Assembly: GCA_910586005.1 (NCBI GenBank)
Contig: CAJUHG010000022.1
Location: 1-32,319, forward strand
DNA length: 32,319 nt
Origin: an uncultured Lachnospiraceae bacterium
Lineage (GTDB): Bacteria; Bacillota; Clostridia; Lachnospirales; Lachnospiraceae
Direction: 5' to 3'
Positions 7,600 through 16,283 of this stretch are shown here, piece after piece (within the stretch, counting starts at the first letter, position 1; each line of letters opens with the position of its first letter). The notes under the pieces were generated by a model. That model saw only the letters and a list, made by a program, of their open reading frames with translations. It had not been told where the DNA came from and did no database searches. The position numbers and the translations under genes were made by a program.

Positions 7600-7684
7600 A
7601 AATATTTTTAATAGATAGAAAAATAGGGAAGGAGATATTTTCCAAGCAGTCAAAGAGAAGTGTGAGGAATAACCTAAAAATTAT

Positions 7685-10600
7685 ATGAAGAATAGAAAAG
7701 AGAAATCTAGATTACTTTCTTTGGGATTAGTTTTCAGTTTCATGTTAGGAATCATTAGCAATCTTTGGGGAACGACAAATGGATTGTTGGTAAATGCAGA
7801 ACAGGATATAGAACTTACACAGAATACAGAAGAAAATTTCGGAGAGTTTTATTTGACAGAAGAAACAGAAATACCAAAACAACAGGTAACAGCAGAGAAA
7901 GTTGTAAAAGAAAGGAAAACGAACCATAGGGAAACAGAAGAAGTACGTGTATTTGTTGTAATGGAAGGTGAGGCTGTTCTAGATAATGGATATTCCACAG
8001 AAGAAATAGGATATAATACAAAAGCTATGAATTTCTCGTCTGAAATAGAGGTAAGACAAGAACAAATATTAAAATCTATCAAAACTCACTTAAAACAAGA
8101 TAATTTGGAAGTGCGTTATCATTTTACTTTATTGGCAAATGCAATTTCTGCCACAGTAGCTTATGGTGATATTGAAAAAATAAAAGAGATAGATGGTGTG
8201 AAAGAAGTCTATCTTGTTCCAACACATAAATTGCAAAATACAGCAAGCCCTAATACTGCATCTGCGGGAGAAATGGTAGACAGTTATCAAGTTTGGGAAA
8301 GTGGATATACAGGAGCTGGAGAGAGAATTGCAATTATAGATACAGGAATTGATAGTGATCATCCTTCTTTTGATGAAAGTGCCTATCAATATGGACTAGA
8401 CTTAACAGCACAAAATACAGGAAAACAATTATCTGACTATCAACTGTTAAATACAGAAGAAATTGATACCAAAATTGGTAAATTAAATGCAAGTAAAATG
8501 CAACCAGAATTGCGCGCAGAAGATTTTTTTCGAAGTGATAAAATAGCTTATGGATTTAATTATGTTGATAGAAATTTAGATATTACACATGAAAATGATT
8601 TACAGGGGGATCATGGCACACATGTAGCAGGAATTGCAGCTGCTAATCAGTATTTACCTAATACAAATGATAGTTATAAGAAACAAGAAGATGGAGTAGT
8701 GGGGATTGCCAAAGATGCACAACTGCTAATCATGAAAGTATTTGGTGCAAATGGGGGTGCTTATACAGATGATTATATAGCAGCAATTGAAGATGCATTG
8801 TTGTTAGGAGCAGATGTTATAAATTTAAGCTTAGGAAATCTCAATGCAGGAGAAACCTCTGAATCTTCTGAGACAGAACAATATGTCAATGAAATTTTTG
8901 ATAAACTTATAAATACAGATACGATTGTAAGTATTTCTGCTGGAAATGGAGGAGGATGGTCAGATAATAGTACTTATAGAGCAAATAGAACCAGTGATAT
9001 AAATATGGATACCATTGGTTCCCCAGGGTCTTATACCAATGCATTTACTGTGGCAAGTGCACAAAATGCTGGTATTACTGGACATTGTATTGAGGTAGGA
9101 GAAGCTACTATTTTTTACAAGGAACCTATAGCTTCAAAAACGGTATTACCTTTTGCTAATTTAGATGCGAATGGAGAGGGAACAGAATATGAGTATGTAT
9201 TTTTTGATTCGTTTGGAGAAGCAGAAATGTATCAAGGACAAGATGTTTCAGGTAAGATTGTTTTAGTTCGCAGGGGCTTTATTTCTTTTACAGAAAAACA
9301 TCAAAATGCAGCAGCAGCAGGTGCAACAGGAATCCTGATTTACAATGATGAATCTGGTGTTATAAATATGAATCTTACGGATTCTAAAGTAAATATTCCA
9401 TGCGCTATGATATCGCAGGAGGATGCAGAACATATCTCTAAACAAGGGATTGTTGGAAGTATGAAAATATTTTCCAAAACACATACCTTTTCGTCTCCAG
9501 ATGGATATGCGATAAGTGATTTTTCCTCTTGGGGAGTTCCAGGTGATTTGACTTTAAAACCTGAAATTACAGCACCAGGGGGAAATATTTATTCTACTCT
9601 AGATGGAGGACAATATGGCAATATGAGCGGCACTTCTATGGCATCTCCTAGTATTGCAGGCATAAGTGCATTGGTAACAGAATATATCAAAGAAAATAAA
9701 TTGTCAGAGAAAACAGGATTAAGTATAAGAGCCTTGACACAATCTCTGTTAATGAGTACAGCTATGCCTTTGACAAACGAAAATGGGAATGCATATTCTC
9801 CAAGAAAACAAGGAAGTGGTTTGGCAAATGTAAAGGCTGCAACTACAAGTCCTGTTTATATTTTAGTAGGAGAATCATCTGGAAATGATGGAAAGGTAAA
9901 GATAGAATTGGGAGATGATCCTTCTAGAAATGGCATTTATGCTTTTGATTTTAGTCTTTACAATTTTTCAGAGCAGAAGCAATATTATACTTTGAGTAGT
10001 TCGTTTTTAACAGAGCAGGTAATTGATAAGAAATGGTTTAATGGAAGTCCCTATCCATTACAGCCAGAAGTATTATTTACTTCTGCGAATCAAGAATATA
10101 TTTATGATCTCAATGGAGATAATCAGGTAAATGATAAAGATGCATTAGAATTATTACGCCACTTGAATCAGTCTATAACATTAGATAAAGTAACATATTA
10201 TGATAATAAATTTGATTTTAATTTGGATGGTATTGTGAATACAGCAGATATATACACATTTCTAAAAGAATTAGAAAAAGAAACACCAGATATTGACTTC
10301 AGTGAAAAATGTGTGAAAGTAGAAAAGAGAACAGATATCTCTGTTCAAGTTTCTTTATCGAAAGCAGATCGAGAATATTTAGATACCTATTTTGAACATG
10401 GAATGTATATAGATGGATTTGTGTATTTGAGTGGACCAGTTGCTTTATCTATTCCAATGCTTGCATTTTATGGAAATTGGACAGAAGCTTCTATGTTTGA
10501 ACCTTTTGATTACTTAACTTATGTAAATGGGGGAAAAGAGACAACACCCATTTCTTATTCTGGAATTGATGAGATAAATTATTTGACTTATTATTTTCAT

Positions 10601-12409
10601 AGAGATAACACAGAGTATTGTTATGCATCAAATATGTATTGTGAGCAAGGAGATGAAGAATATATACCAGAGCGAAATGCATTTTCTACAGAATCTGGTG
10701 ATTATTTTGGAACTGTTACTTATAGTTTAATTAGAAATGCAGCTTCTGTTAAAACATCTATTATAAATGATGAAACAGGTGAAGTATATTATGAAAATAT
10801 GCAAGAGGGTGCATTCGCTTCTTATTATTCAGAGCTAGATAATCAATGGAATAACATAGAAAATGATTCTATCTTAGATTGGGCAGGTACAGATGCAAAG
10901 GGAAATCCCTTACCAGAAGGAACGAAAGTGAATATAACAGTTACTGCATTACCAGCATATTACAAAGACAATGAAGAAGGTGCTAGTAGTGGGGTACATT
11001 TTACAGTTCCAATTACAATTGACAATACTGCGCCAAAAGTAATAAATATGGAAGAATTAGAAGCAGGAAAAATAAAGATAACAGTAAGTGACAATCGCTA
11101 TGTAGCGGCTATAAATATATATGATAGAGATAAAGAAACACAAATTGGATCTTATGCTGTGAATCAAAAAGAAGAAGGAACGCCACAAGAAGTTATTTTT
11201 GCATATCCAAAACATGTATTTTATATAAAGGTAATTGATTATGCAGGAAATGAGAAAACCTATCGTGTGAATAAGAGTGATACAGAAGATACAGAATTTA
11301 CCACAGGTGTTACTTTGAATCAAACACTTTTATATCTTGCAAAAGGAAAGGAAGAAAAATTAATAGCTACGGTTGAACCAGAATCCATTTTAAATAGTGA
11401 GGTTTCTTGGAGCAGTGCAGATGAAACAGTTGCCACTGTAAATGAAGAAGGTGTGATAAATGCTGTGGGTGTAGGAAGTACCACAATTACAGTTACTACT
11501 AATGCAAAAAATGCAGAGGGAGAAAAAGAAACTGCTGAATGTAAAGTTATGGTAGAAGATATTACCGTTTCTTTCAATGGGATTATGTGGGAAGAAAATA
11601 ACATTGTGCAATGGTGTAATTTTACCTCTGATAATTTGGATGAACTTTTGATAATATCTGAAGAGCAGGAACATCCTTATATGTCTGCAACTGTGATAGG
11701 TGACAAGCTCTTAGCGGCAACTTATAGCACAGATGGAGAACAAAAGTCAGAAATCTATCTAGTAAATCCAGCAGAAGAGTATTCAGCACAGTTAATGGGA
11801 ACTACCTATTGGTGTAATGATATGGCATATAGTCCTAATACAAGTCTTGTATTTGCAGTTTATGGAACAAATGTGCATTGGTTTCACAGTACAGATGCTA
11901 AGAATCAAGGTGTTAGTGATTTTGCAAAAGTGACAAATGGAGAAAATTTAGTAGGTATTACCTATGCAGGATATAGTGAAAGCAATCAATATGGATCTAT
12001 CGAATGGTTTTATGCCATTTCTCAATCAGGAGAATTATATCAGCTTGGTTATGCTATAGAGTATGGACAGTTTTTATATATGGATGTCGGAGCTTCTGGA
12101 ATAAAAACGGGGAAACAATGGTATTTTAATTCTCTTTATTATGATGAAATAAGCGGACATCTGTTTTGGGCAATGTATGATGGAGGCAATGATGTTTCAC
12201 TTTATGTATTAAAACAAGCACAAGAAGAGACAAGCACAGATACAACAATTCATACTTATAAAATAGGACAATTTGTAGAGGGAATAGTTCCAATTGTGGG
12301 TCTTCATCGTTTTTCAGAAGTAGATGGAAAAACATATCCTGCAAAAGAACAGGTGATTGAAAATGCGCAAAAGGCTCAACTCTTGCCAGTATCAGTACAA
12401 GAACGCTGA
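7685..12409 (+). CDS. Secreted S8 (subtilisin-like, C5a-peptidase type) protease with embedded dockerin
   Basis: The 1574-residue exported serine protease has, in order: signal peptide (1-38); I9-type propeptide (about 84-183); S8 catalytic domain with Asp219 in IIDTGID, His310 in DHGTHVAG, oxyanion Asn421 in SAGNGG and Ser651 in GTSMASP; a PA domain inserted at about 450-590 (GKIVLVRRG); an Fn3-like domain (about 725-945) interrupted at 808-868 by a dockerin with two perfect calcium loops, D808-x-N-x-D-x3-N-x2-D819 and D844-x-N-x-D-x3-N-x2-D855; a BIG2 domain (about 1205-1290); and a C-terminal beta-rich, possibly propeller domain. There is no sortase signal, so surface retention may depend on the dockerin and the cohesin-like protein encoded next. 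The only nearby SD-like GTGAGGA is far (16 bases) from the ATG, and a stop at 7670 excludes earlier starts. Confidence 0.9.
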   Translation: MKNRKEKSRLLSLGLVFSFMLGIISNLWGTTNGLLVNAEQDIELTQNTEENFGEFYLTEETEIPKQQVTAEKVVKERKTNHRETEEVRVFVVMEGEAVLDNGYSTEEIGYNTKAMNFSSEIEVRQEQILKSIKTHLKQDNLEVRYHFTLLANAISATVAYGDIEKIKEIDGVKEVYLVPTHKLQNTASPNTASAGEMVDSYQVWESGYTGAGERIAIIDTGIDSDHPSFDESAYQYGLDLTAQNTGKQLSDYQLLNTEEIDTKIGKLNASKMQPELRAEDFFRSDKIAYGFNYVDRNLDITHENDLQGDHGTHVAGIAAANQYLPNTNDSYKKQEDGVVGIAKDAQLLIMKVFGANGGAYTDDYIAAIEDALLLGADVINLSLGNLNAGETSESSETEQYVNEIFDKLINTDTIVSISAGNGGGWSDNSTYRANRTSDINMDTIGSPGSYTNAFTVASAQNAGITGHCIEVGEATIFYKEPIASKTVLPFANLDANGEGTEYEYVFFDSFGEAEMYQGQDVSGKIVLVRRGFISFTEKHQNAAAAGATGILIYNDESGVINMNLTDSKVNIPCAMISQEDAEHISKQGIVGSMKIFSKTHTFSSPDGYAISDFSSWGVPGDLTLKPEITAPGGNIYSTLDGGQYGNMSGTSMASPSIAGISALVTEYIKENKLSEKTGLSIRALTQSLLMSTAMPLTNENGNAYSPRKQGSGLANVKAATTSPVYILVGESSGNDGKVKIELGDDPSRNGIYAFDFSLYNFSEQKQYYTLSSSFLTEQVIDKKWFNGSPYPLQPEVLFTSANQEYIYDLNGDNQVNDKDALELLRHLNQSITLDKVTYYDNKFDFNLDGIVNTADIYTFLKELEKETPDIDFSEKCVKVEKRTDISVQVSLSKADREYLDTYFEHGMYIDGFVYLSGPVALSIPMLAFYGNWTEASMFEPFDYLTYVNGGKETTPISYSGIDEINYLTYYFHRDNTEYCYASNMYCEQGDEEYIPERNAFSTESGDYFGTVTYSLIRNAASVKTSIINDETGEVYYENMQEGAFASYYSELDNQWNNIENDSILDWAGTDAKGNPLPEGTKVNITVTALPAYYKDNEEGASSGVHFTVPITIDNTAPKVINMEELEAGKIKITVSDNRYVAAINIYDRDKETQIGSYAVNQKEEGTPQEVIFAYPKHVFYIKVIDYAGNEKTYRVNKSDTEDTEFTTGVTLNQTLLYLAKGKEEKLIATVEPESILNSEVSWSSADETVATVNEEGVINAVGVGSTTITVTTNAKNAEGEKETAECKVMVEDITVSFNGIMWEENNIVQWCNFTSDNLDELLIISEEQEHPYMSATVIGDKLLAATYSTDGEQKSEIYLVNPAEEYSAQLMGTTYWCNDMAYSPNTSLVFAVYGTNVHWFHSTDAKNQGVSDFAKVTNGENLVGITYAGYSESNQYGSIEWFYAISQSGELYQLGYAIEYGQFLYMDVGASGIKTGKQWYFNSLYYDEISGHLFWAMYDGGNDVSLYVLKQAQEETSTDTTIHTYKIGQFVEGIVPIVGLHRFSEVDGKTYPAKEQVIENAQKAQLLPVSVQER

Positions 12410-12519
12410 GGCTGTTCTTACAGTGAGGTGCATATTATGCAAAGTATGGTAATTTTATTATTATTTCAGGTTGGAAAAGTAAGGTTGGATAATGATAACT
12501 GGAGGAAGGTGGCAAAAAG

Positions 12520-13266
12520 TTGAAAAGAAAGAGGTTTATAGTAACAGGAATGTTACTCTGTTTGTTGCTGAATGTAAAGTATTTATCTGTAACAGCATCA
12601 GAAACCGTTTCTAAACAAGAATGGATAGAAACTGATTGGAAGACAGAAGGTAGAAATATAGTATTGACAGTAAAAATTATCCGTGGGAGTAACATTACGA
12701 GTGGCAGAATTGTTGTATATTATCCTGAAAAGATGATAAAATTAGAAGAAATAGAATCTGGGAATGTTTGGAAATTGGAAGATATCAATACACAAATGGA
12801 AAAGGATGGAAAAAAAGGAGTTTCTTATGCTTGGGCAGATACCAAAAAACTTACAGATGCAAGAAATCTATTTCAGATATCTTTTGAGGCTACAGAAGAG
12901 GCGAATGGAAAAGAACTAACAGTAGAAACGGAACTATTAGAATTATTTTCAGAAGAAACAATGGCAATGAAGCCTAAGAAGTTGAATGATATCATAAAAA
13001 TAAATTTTGGAAGTTCTGAGGATGAAAATTCTGGAACAAATCCTTCTACTCCTCAGGATAATATAGATAATACAAACAATAATACAGATAATAGTAACAA
13101 TAATAATACAAATCATAACACAGATAATAGTAATACAAATAATGGAACAAATCATACAACAAATGCTAAATTGCATACAGGAGATACCACAAATCTTGCA
13201 GGATATCTATTACTAGGTTTTGGTGCGCTTATGGTAATTATAGAGGAAGGAAAAAAGAGACATTAA
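12520..13266 (+). CDS. Cell-wall-anchored cohesin-like protein
   Basis: The 248-residue product has a signal peptide (1-26, cut near SVTA-SE), one beta-sandwich domain (about 35-155) with the cohesin pattern (LTVKI, GRIVVYYPEKMIKLEEIESG, KGVSYAWADTKKLTDARNLFQISFEA), an Asn/Thr-rich linker (about 167-215), and a C-terminal sorting signal: LHTGD at 218-222, a hydrophobic segment (about 227-241) and tail EEGKKRH. The xTGD form departs from LPxTG but is compatible with sortase signals common in clostridia. TTG at 12520 is the start: AAGGTGG ends seven bases earlier and it gives the only complete signal peptide. The natural partner is the dockerin in the protease 110 bases upstream. Cohesin assignment is by pattern only. 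Confidence 0.7.
   Translation: MKRKRFIVTGMLLCLLLNVKYLSVTASETVSKQEWIETDWKTEGRNIVLTVKIIRGSNITSGRIVVYYPEKMIKLEEIESGNVWKLEDINTQMEKDGKKGVSYAWADTKKLTDARNLFQISFEATEEANGKELTVETELLELFSEETMAMKPKKLNDIIKINFGSSEDENSGTNPSTPQDNIDNTNNNTDNSNNNNTNHNTDNSNTNNGTNHTTNAKLHTGDTTNLAGYLLLGFGALMVIIEEGKKRH
13070..13160 (+). repeat. AAT-rich low-complexity tract encoding Asn linker
   Basis: Irregular AAT/ACA/GAT trinucleotide repeats encode the Asn/Thr/Asp linker of the cohesin-like protein. The motif AAYACAGATAATAGTAA occurs twice. Such tracts can change length by slippage, altering the distance between the binding domain and the wall. Confidence 0.6.
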
Positions 13267-13346
13267 AATTGCCTTTGTATTCTTAATGGAATGCAGGTCA
13301 ATTCTGGTAATAGTAAAATTTTTTTGAACCATAGAATTATATGGAT

Positions 13347-13400
13347 AGAAGCTGTCTTATTTAGGAGTTTTATTCCTGAATGGACAGCTTCTTCATTTTT
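13347..13400 (+). terminator. Terminator after protease/cohesin genes
   Basis: AGAAGCTGTC (13347-13356) pairs with GACAGCTTCT (13383-13392); an inner AGGAG...ATTCCT hairpin can extend the fold. CATTTTT follows. It lies 81 bases after the cohesin-like gene and closes that unit. Confidence 0.75.
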
Positions 13401-13430
13401 AGATAAATCATCTTAATTTTGGATTCTGTA

Positions 13431-13459
13431 TTGTAAAAATTTTATATATGTGTTAAATT
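13431..13459 (+). promoter_or_regulatory. Candidate promoter for pantothenate operon
   Basis: TTGTAA (13431-13436) and TAAATT (13454-13459) are separated by 17 bases and lie between the preceding terminator and panG. Each hexamer matches four of six consensus positions, so this is tentative. The leader would be about 90 bases. Confidence 0.35.
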
Positions 13460-13556
13460 ATCAACGAACGGTATTCTGGAAAGAAACTGTATCATTTGAT
13501 AAAAGTTAGCTCTCAGAGGCATTCCCCATCTGATATAACAATGATTGGAGGAAACT

Positions 13557-14462
13557 ATGCAGATAGGAATTATAGGCGCCGGAAAAGTGGGAACTACACT
13601 AGGAAAATATGTAGCAGATTATGGCATATGTGTAAAAGGATTTTATAGTCGGACGGAAGACAGTGCCAAAGAATCAGCAAAATTTACAAACACAAAATAT
13701 TTTAAAACATTAGATTCACTTATGGAAGTAAGCGATACCCTTTTTATCACTACAACAGATAGAGAAATTTCTAAGGTGTGGGATTGCATTGCAACAAAAA
13801 ATGTGAGAGGAAGAGTTATCTGCCACTTTAGTGGTTCATTATCAAGTGATGTGTTTTCAAACTGGGAAGAAACAGGTGCATATGTCTGTTCTATCCATCC
13901 AATTTACGCGTTCAGTAATAAATTCACAGCTTATCAAAATTTAACAGGTGCAGTTTTTACAGTAGAAGGTAGTAGTCTGGCATTGACAAAAATGCAAGAA
14001 TTATTTCATCAACTACCAAATCAGATAATAGAAATTTCTACTACAGAAAAAGTGCGATATCACGCTGCTACAAGTATTGCAAGCAATCAAGTGGTAGGAT
14101 TGATTGCTATGGCAGTAGAGTTGCTAAAAGAATCTAGCATTCCTGAGGAAACAGCCTATAGGTTATTGAAACCTTTAGTAGAAAATAATATAAAATCCAT
14201 TTTTGAAGAAAAAGAATTTATTTCAGAGGAGAAAGAAGAATTTTTAGAAGAAAAAAATATTTTTCAGGGATGTACACAAGCACTTACTGGACCCATTGAA
14301 AGAAATGATTTACAGACTGTCCATAAGCATTTACAGAAAATGGACAGACCAGAATGGGAAAGAGCTTATCAAGCAGTGGGAAGTTTGTTAGTAGAACTTG
14401 CTCAAAAGAAGCACCCAGAACATGACTATAAAAAAATGAAACAATTATTAGAAAGCAAGTGA
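13557..14462 (+). CDS. panG: Rossmann/DUF2520 protein, probable PanG-type ketopantoate reductase
   Basis: The 301-residue protein starts MQIGIIGAGKVGTTLGKYV, a dinucleotide-binding Rossmann motif, and carries the family signatures SIHPIYAFS, YHAATSIASNQVVGLI and QALTGPIERND of the COG5495/DUF2520 group. A separate ketopantoate reductase class named PanG, replacing PanE, has been described from Francisella, Enterococcus and Clostridioides; I recall it as belonging to this group. Position as first gene of panG-panB-panC-panD-coaBC, with no PanE in sight, supports NADPH-dependent reduction of ketopantoate, the product of PanB. GGAGG precedes ATG 13557; a TTG at 13545 overlaps it and is unlikely. 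An EEK-rich insert lies at about 218-236. Confidence 0.72.
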   Translation: MQIGIIGAGKVGTTLGKYVADYGICVKGFYSRTEDSAKESAKFTNTKYFKTLDSLMEVSDTLFITTTDREISKVWDCIATKNVRGRVICHFSGSLSSDVFSNWEETGAYVCSIHPIYAFSNKFTAYQNLTGAVFTVEGSSLALTKMQELFHQLPNQIIEISTTEKVRYHAATSIASNQVVGLIAMAVELLKESSIPEETAYRLLKPLVENNIKSIFEEKEFISEEKEEFLEEKNIFQGCTQALTGPIERNDLQTVHKHLQKMDRPEWERAYQAVGSLLVELAQKKHPEHDYKKMKQLLESK

Positions 14463-14473
14463 GGGAAAGAAGA

Positions 14474-15301
14474 ATGAAAAACACAGTTGTAACCATACAA
14501 GAAGCCAAAAATAACAAGGAAAAAGTAACCATGCTTACTGCCTATGATTATTCTATGGCAAAATTAATAGATGAGGCAGATATCAATATGATTCTAGTAG
14601 GAGATTCTCTTGGCATGGTTATGTTAGGGTATGAAGATACCTTATCAGTAACAATGGAAGATATGATACATCACACGAAGGCTGTTGCAAGAGGTGCGAA
14701 AAATGCATTAATTGTGGCAGACATGCCTTTTATGTCTTATCAAACATCTATTTATGATGCAGTATGTAATGCAGGCAGATTAGTGAAAGAAGGTAGAGCA
14801 CAAGCAGTAAAATTAGAAGGTGGGAGAGAATTTGCAGAACATATTAAGGCGATAACAAATGCTTCCATTCCAGTAGTTGCTCATTTAGGATTAACGCCTC
14901 AATCTCTAAACGCTTTTGGTGGATTTAAAGTACAAGGAAAATCGGAAGAAGCAGCTAGAAAATTGATAGAAGATGCTGTTATTGTAGAAGAGGCAGGAGC
15001 AGTAGCAGTGGTATTAGAATGTGTTCCAGCAAAATTAGCGGCATTGATTACAAAAAAATTGCATATTCCAACAATTGGAATTGGTGCAGGTGCAGACTGT
15101 GATGGTCAAGTATTAGTATATCAGGATATGCTTGCTATGTTTGGTGATTTCAAACCTAAGTTTGTAAAACGATTTGGGGAAATTGGTAAGCAGATGAAAG
15201 AAGCATTCCAAACATACAGTGAGGAAGTAAAAACAGGAGCGTTTCCGGCACAGGAACACACCTTTAAAATAGAAGATGATGTAATTGAAAAATTATATTA
15301 G
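14474..15301 (+). CDS. panB: 3-Methyl-2-oxobutanoate hydroxymethyltransferase PanB
   Basis: PanB adds a one-carbon unit from methylenetetrahydrofolate to 2-oxoisovalerate, giving ketopantoate. The 275-residue protein has the usual length and motifs: KVTMLTAYDYSMAKLIDEA, ILVGDSLGMVMLGY (metal and substrate binding), LIVADMPFMSY, AVKLEGG, VVAHLGLTPQS, AVVLECVP, PTIGIGAGADCDGQVLVYQDMLAM. The start at 14474 is 11 bases after the panG stop with GAGGGA seven bases upstream. It supplies substrate to the reductase encoded just before. Confidence 0.97.
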   Translation: MKNTVVTIQEAKNNKEKVTMLTAYDYSMAKLIDEADINMILVGDSLGMVMLGYEDTLSVTMEDMIHHTKAVARGAKNALIVADMPFMSYQTSIYDAVCNAGRLVKEGRAQAVKLEGGREFAEHIKAITNASIPVVAHLGLTPQSLNAFGGFKVQGKSEEAARKLIEDAVIVEEAGAVAVVLECVPAKLAALITKKLHIPTIGIGAGADCDGQVLVYQDMLAMFGDFKPKFVKRFGEIGKQMKEAFQTYSEEVKTGAFPAQEHTFKIEDDVIEKLY

Positions 15302-15331
15302 AAACTTTAAGAGAGAATGGAAAGGAGCAGA

Positions 15332-15361
15332 GATTGAAAGAATTTGTTAATTCTTTCAATC
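15332..15361. other. 12-bp perfect hairpin between panB and panC
   Basis: GATTGAAAGAAT (15332-15343) and ATTCTTTCAATC (15350-15361) form a perfect stem with a six-base loop. AAAGGAG lies just upstream (15321-15327) and a TTG falls in the 5' arm. No T-run follows, so read-through into panC is expected; it may tune panC translation or mRNA processing. Confidence 0.5.
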
Positions 15362-15421
15362 ACTATCTGTTTGTATCCAAAGGGCATGATATGTTGAAAA
15401 ATGCACAGAATGGAGGAAATT

Positions 15422-16282
15422 ATGCAAATTGTAAAAACGATAGAGGAATTGCGCCCCATTATAAAAGGTTGGCGCAAAGAGGGACTTTCTGTTGGATTGG
15501 TACCTACGATGGGATATCTTCATGAAGGACATAAAAGTCTAATTGTAAAAGCAGTCAGTGAAAATGATAAAGTGGTAGTCAGTGATTTTGTAAATCCTAC
15601 TCAATTTGGAGCAAATGAAGACTTATCTAGCTATCCTAGAGATATTGATAGAGATGCAACACTTTGTGAAGCAGCGGGAGCATCCTTAATTTTTCATCCA
15701 GAGCCAGAAGAAATGTATGCTCCAGATAATTGTACGTTTGTAGATATGAATAAGTTGACAAAAGGACTCTGCGGAAAAACAAGACCGAGCCATTTTAGCG
15801 GAGTTTGTACGGTAGTATCGAAATTGTTCCATATTGTAACCCCAGATCTGGCATATTTTGGGGAGAAAGATGCGCAACAACTTGCGGTTATTCGTAGAAT
15901 GGTGCGGGATATGAATTTTGATATTAAGATTGTAGGTTGTCCTATTGTTCGAGAAGAAGATGGACTAGCTATGAGTTCCCGTAACACTTATTTAAATCAA
16001 GAAGAGCGACAGGCAGCTTTAATTCTTCATAAATCTCTTACTTTAGGAGAAAATATGATAAAGGCAGGAGAAAGGGATGCCATAAAAGTAAAAAATGCCA
16101 TAATAAAAAATATTCAAACAGAACCTCTTGCGCAAATAGATTATGTGGAAGTTGTAGATGCAGAAACGTTAGAACCAGTAGAATCTATAGAGAACTCCAT
16201 CTTAGTAGCTACTGCAGTTTATATTGGGAAAACAAGATTGATTGATAATTTTAGTAAGGATTTAGAAGGGAATGGGAGATAA
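15422..16282 (+). CDS. panC: Pantoate-beta-alanine ligase PanC
   Basis: PanC activates pantoate with ATP and joins it to beta-alanine to make pantothenate. It has 286 residues with the nucleotidyl-transferase signatures LVPTMGYLHEGHKSLI, FVNPTQFGANEDLSSYPR, YFGEKDAQQLAVIRRMV, DGLAMSSRNTYL and the C-terminal DYVEVVDAETLEPV. The usual MGALHxGH is MGYLHEGH here. GGAGG five bases upstream decides the ATG at 15422. Its stop lies one base before panD. Confidence 0.97.
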   Translation: MQIVKTIEELRPIIKGWRKEGLSVGLVPTMGYLHEGHKSLIVKAVSENDKVVVSDFVNPTQFGANEDLSSYPRDIDRDATLCEAAGASLIFHPEPEEMYAPDNCTFVDMNKLTKGLCGKTRPSHFSGVCTVVSKLFHIVTPDLAYFGEKDAQQLAVIRRMVRDMNFDIKIVGCPIVREEDGLAMSSRNTYLNQEERQAALILHKSLTLGENMIKAGERDAIKVKNAIIKNIQTEPLAQIDYVEVVDAETLEPVESIENSILVATAVYIGKTRLIDNFSKDLEGNGR

Positions 16283-16283
16283 C

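Noticed and set aside
13070..13160. Short repeated units resembling a CRISPR-like array
   Set aside because: Units are irregular AAT-type codons inside a coding Asn-rich linker, with no constant repeat or spacers.
15334..15525. 63-codon frame from TTG between panB and panC
   Set aside because: It runs deep into panC in another frame and has no recognisable protein features, so it is not called as a gene; the start region is discussed as a possible translational signal only.
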